Below, in pieces: positions 29,617 to 32,452 of a DNA stretch of 32,452 bases. How positions within the stretch are numbered: position 1 is the first letter of the stretch; each line of letters begins with the position of its first letter. The notes under the pieces were generated by a model that was given only the letters and a program-made list of their open reading frames with translations, was not told where the DNA came from and did not search any database. This DNA comes from an uncultured Lachnospiraceae bacterium (GTDB lineage: Bacteria > Bacillota > Clostridia > Lachnospirales > Lachnospiraceae), in contig CAJUDE010000022.1 of NCBI GenBank assembly GCA_910585295.1, positions 1-32,452 of the forward strand, given 5' to 3'. The translations under genes were made by a program, and so were the position numbers.

Positions 29617-32244
29617 ATGGCAAACAAATGGGTTTATCTCTTCAAAGAAGGAAATGCAAGCATGCGTGAGCTTCTTGGAGGAAAAGGCGCAAACCTTGCT
29701 GAAATGACCAGTTTAGGTCTTCCAGTGCCACAGGGTTTTACAATCACAACAGAAGCTTGTACTCAGTATTATGAAGACGGACGTCAGATCAATGAAGAAA
29801 TCCAGTCACAGATTAATGAGCATATTGGCAAAATGGAAGAGATCACAGGGAAGAAATTTGGCGATAAAGAGAATCCGCTTCTTGTATCTGTGCGTTCTGG
29901 CGCAAGGGCTTCTATGCCTGGCATGATGGATACCATCCTGAACCTGGGTCTGAATGAAACAGTAGTGAATGTAATCGCTGAGAAATCCGGAAACCCACGT
30001 TGGGCTTGGGACTGCTATAGAAGGTTTATCCAGATGTATTCTGACGTGGTTATGGAAGTTGGGAAGAAATATTTTGAAGAGCTGATTGATAAAATGAAAG
30101 CTGAAAAGGGCGTGACACAGGACGTTGACCTTACAGCAGAAGATTTAAAAGAGCTTGCTTCTCAGTTTAAGGCTGAATATAAAGAGAAAATTGGTGAAGA
30201 GTTCCCAGATGACCCGAAGGAACAGTTAATGGGCGCTGTAAAAGCTGTGTTCCGTTCTTGGGACAACCCTCGTGCAAATGTATACCGCCGCGACAATGAT
30301 ATCCCATATTCTTGGGGTACTGCTGTTAACGTACAGAGCATGGCATTTGGCAACATGGGCGATGACTGCGGGACAGGCGTTGCATTTACCCGTGACCCAG
30401 CTACTGGAGAGAAGAAGCTGATGGGTGAGTTTTTGACAAATGCACAGGGCGAAGACGTGGTTGCTGGAGTACGTACCCCAATGCCAATCGCTCAGATGGA
30501 AGAGAAATTCCCGGCGGCTTTCAAACAGTTTAAAGAAGTTTGCGCAACATTGGAAAACCACTATAGGGATATGCAGGATATGGAGTTTACTGTTGAAAAT
30601 GAGAAACTCTATATGCTCCAGACACGTAATGGCAAGAGGACTGCACAGGCTGCTTTGAAAATTGCATGCGATCTTGTAGATGAAGGCATGAGGAGCGAAG
30701 AAGAAGCAGTTGCAATGATCGACCCAAGGAACTTGGACACATTACTGCACCCACAGTTTGATGCGGCTGCATTGAAAGCTGCTACCCCAGCAGGAAAAGG
30801 CCTTGGCGCTTCTCCGGGAGCTGCATGCGGTAAAGTTGTGTTCTCTGCTGACGATGCTGTTGCATGGGCAGAGAAAGGTGAGAAAGTCGTACTGGTCCGC
30901 CTTGAGACGTCCCCAGAAGATATCACTGGCATGAAAGCTGCCCAGGGTATCCTGACAGTACGTGGCGGGATGACCAGCCATGCAGCCGTTGTTGCACGTG
31001 GTATGGGTACTTGCTGTGTATCTGGATGTGGAGATATTGCCATGGATGAAGAAAACAAGAAATTCACTTTGGCAGGCAAGGAATACCATGAAGGTGACCC
31101 AATCTCTATTGATGGTACCACAGGTAACATTTATGACGGCCTGATCCCAACCGTTGACGCAACCATCGCTGGTGAATTCGGAAGGATTATGGCGTGGGCA
31201 GATAAATATAGGACTTTAAAAGTCCGCACAAATGCAGACACACCTGCAGACGCTAAGAAAGCACGTGAGCTTGGCGCAGAAGGCATCGGCCTTTGCCGCA
31301 CAGAGCATATGTTCTTTGAGGAAGACAGAATCGCTGCATTCCGTGAAATGATTTGTGCAGATACAGTGGAAGAGAGAGAAGCTGCTCTGGATAAGATCCT
31401 TCCATATCAGCAAGGGGACTTTGAAAAATTATACGAAGCCCTGGAAGGCAACCCAGTTACTATCCGTTTCCTGGATCCGCCATTACATGAGTTTGTTCCT
31501 ACAGAAGAAGAGGATATTAAGAAACTTGCTGACGCTCAGGGCAAATCTGTAGAAGACATTAAGGCATTAATTGAATCCCTGCATGAATTCAACCCAATGA
31601 TGGGGCATCGTGGATGCCGCCTTGCAGTTACCTATCCGGAAATTGCAAAAATGCAGACAAGCGCTGTGATCCGTGCTGCAATCAATGTAAAGAAGGTACA
31701 TGCTGATTGGGCTTTGAAACCAGAAATTATGATCCCATTGATTGGTGACATCAAAGAATTGAAATACGTTAAGAAAGTAGTGGTAGAAACTGCTGATGCA
31801 GAAATCGCTGCTGCAGGCGTAGAATTAGATTATGAAGTAGGCACCATGATTGAGATCCCAAGGGCTGCCCTTACAGCAGATGAGATTGCAAAAGAAGCTG
31901 ACTTCTTCTGCTTCGGCACCAATGACTTGACGCAGATGACATTTGGGTTCTCACGTGATGACTCTGGCAAATTCTTAGAAGCATACTACGATGCTAAGAT
32001 TTTTGAGAATGACCCATTTGCAAAGCTTGACCAAACAGGCGTTGGTAAATTGATGGAAACAGCAATCAAGTTAGGGAAACCGGTGAACCCGAACCTCCAT
32101 ATTGGTATTTGTGGTGAGCATGGCGGAGACCCTACTTCTGTAGAGTTCTGCCATAAGATTGGTTTGGATTATGTTTCCTGTTCTCCATTCCGTGTGCCAA
32201 TTGCAAGGTTGGCAGCAGCACAGGCGGCTATATCACAAAGATAG
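29617..32244 (+). CDS. ppdK: Pyruvate, phosphate dikinase
   Basis: An 875-residue enzyme interconverting pyruvate, ATP and phosphate with PEP, AMP and pyrophosphate, used in anaerobes for glycolysis or gluconeogenesis with PPi. The order is an N-terminal ATP-grasp domain (KGANLAEMTSLGLPVPQGF, then SVRSGARASMPGMMDT), a phosphohistidine domain with His455 in GGMTSHAAVVARG, and a C-terminal PEP/pyruvate barrel with GLCRTEHMFF and the catalytic Cys832 in GICGEHGGDP. Length matches Clostridium symbiosum PPDK (874). The strong AGGAGG and codon choices differing from neighbours (more GCT, GTT, CGT) suggest high expression. Confidence 0.97.
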   Translation: MANKWVYLFKEGNASMRELLGGKGANLAEMTSLGLPVPQGFTITTEACTQYYEDGRQINEEIQSQINEHIGKMEEITGKKFGDKENPLLVSVRSGARASMPGMMDTILNLGLNETVVNVIAEKSGNPRWAWDCYRRFIQMYSDVVMEVGKKYFEELIDKMKAEKGVTQDVDLTAEDLKELASQFKAEYKEKIGEEFPDDPKEQLMGAVKAVFRSWDNPRANVYRRDNDIPYSWGTAVNVQSMAFGNMGDDCGTGVAFTRDPATGEKKLMGEFLTNAQGEDVVAGVRTPMPIAQMEEKFPAAFKQFKEVCATLENHYRDMQDMEFTVENEKLYMLQTRNGKRTAQAALKIACDLVDEGMRSEEEAVAMIDPRNLDTLLHPQFDAAALKAATPAGKGLGASPGAACGKVVFSADDAVAWAEKGEKVVLVRLETSPEDITGMKAAQGILTVRGGMTSHAAVVARGMGTCCVSGCGDIAMDEENKKFTLAGKEYHEGDPISIDGTTGNIYDGLIPTVDATIAGEFGRIMAWADKYRTLKVRTNADTPADAKKARELGAEGIGLCRTEHMFFEEDRIAAFREMICADTVEEREAALDKILPYQQGDFEKLYEALEGNPVTIRFLDPPLHEFVPTEEEDIKKLADAQGKSVEDIKALIESLHEFNPMMGHRGCRLAVTYPEIAKMQTSAVIRAAINVKKVHADWALKPEIMIPLIGDIKELKYVKKVVVETADAEIAAAGVELDYEVGTMIEIPRAALTADEIAKEADFFCFGTNDLTQMTFGFSRDDSGKFLEAYYDAKIFENDPFAKLDQTGVGKLMETAIKLGKPVNPNLHIGICGEHGGDPTSVEFCHKIGLDYVSCSPFRVPIARLAAAQAAISQR

Positions 32245-32371
32245 GCGAAAACCATTCTGGACTTTTACCATAAGTTTTGAGGAAGCACAGGCTTTCCGCA
32301 GGGCGAGTGGCGGCTATCTTAGAAAAAATCAATGGGAAGATTTGACCGTTGATGTTTATATCTAAATAATC

Positions 32372-32411
32372 ATAAGCGTATCATTAGAAATAGTGGTACG
32401 CTTATTTTTTT
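32372..32411 (+). terminator. Terminator after ppdK
   Basis: ATAAGCGTA (32372-32380) pairs perfectly with TACGCTTAT (32397-32405), a 16-base loop between, followed by six or more T. The 127 bases between the ppdK stop and this stem show no convincing gene. Confidence 0.9.
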
Positions 32412-32452
32412 GACCCAATTTGCAGCTTTGAACATTCTGCTATCCGTCTATA

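Noticed and set aside
29246..29623. 125-codon minus-strand ORF between glyS and ppdK
   Set aside because: It starts inside ppdK's coding start, covers the ppdK promoter and leader, has no ribosome site and no recognisable family.
32159..32365. 68-codon ORF overlapping the end of ppdK
   Set aside because: Starts within ppdK in another frame, has no ribosome site and no family.

Overview
The window is from a low-GC Gram-positive anaerobe of the Clostridia, most probably a Lachnospiraceae gut bacterium. The evidence is gene content and order: ireB-ruvX-DUF1292-fur-rnjA, RNase J, a dimeric glycyl-tRNA synthetase, pyruvate phosphate dikinase, strong AGGAGG ribosome sites and sigma-A type promoters. 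The genus cannot be fixed by reading alone.

Positions 1-3800 are an accessory scar. They hold decayed genes of integrated elements: two fused, frameshifted regulators of the kind carried by conjugative elements, the catalytic half of a tyrosine recombinase, a frameshifted protein made of two copies of one domain, and a Rpn/PD-(D/E)XK transposase-like nuclease stopped by one amber codon. Among them is a compact promoter-hairpin-terminator unit (about 3092-3218) that looks like a small RNA, perhaps a type I antitoxin.

Positions 3809-10707 form one long co-directional run with tiny gaps or 4-8 base overlaps: ireB, ruvX, a DUF1292 gene, a Fur-family regulator, rnjA (RNase J), a YlbF-family gene, a short MltG-like membrane protein, a TrmR-like tRNA methyltransferase, a TrhP-like U32 protein and a beta-propeller lactonase, closed by a terminator. 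aroC follows on the opposite strand, then tgt and yajC. TrmR and TrhP act on wobble uridine, TrhP needs prephenate made from chorismate (the AroC product), and Tgt acts on wobble guanine. Translation-related genes therefore cluster here.

The most notable non-coding structure is a pair of inverted copies of one intergenic repeat flanking aroC (about 10748-10912 and 12200-12500). The second copy is a roughly 300-base imperfect palindrome, apparently transcribed as the tgt leader.

Positions 14426-19498 are an amino-acid operon, leuB-ilvB-serC-serA, preceded by a structured leader and closed by a strong terminator shared with a convergent double-HD-domain gene. That gene diverges from an mscS channel gene, and their promoters overlap at a 14-base palindrome. 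A large M16 peptidase, era, a YqzL-like small gene and recO follow, then a lipoprotein gene, glyS, a hairpin-rich 600-base intergenic region, and ppdK with its terminator.

No CRISPR array, rRNA, tRNA or intact mobile element was seen. I do not see a clearly new multi-gene system. The aroC-flanking palindromic repeats and the small-RNA unit are the best candidates for something undescribed.
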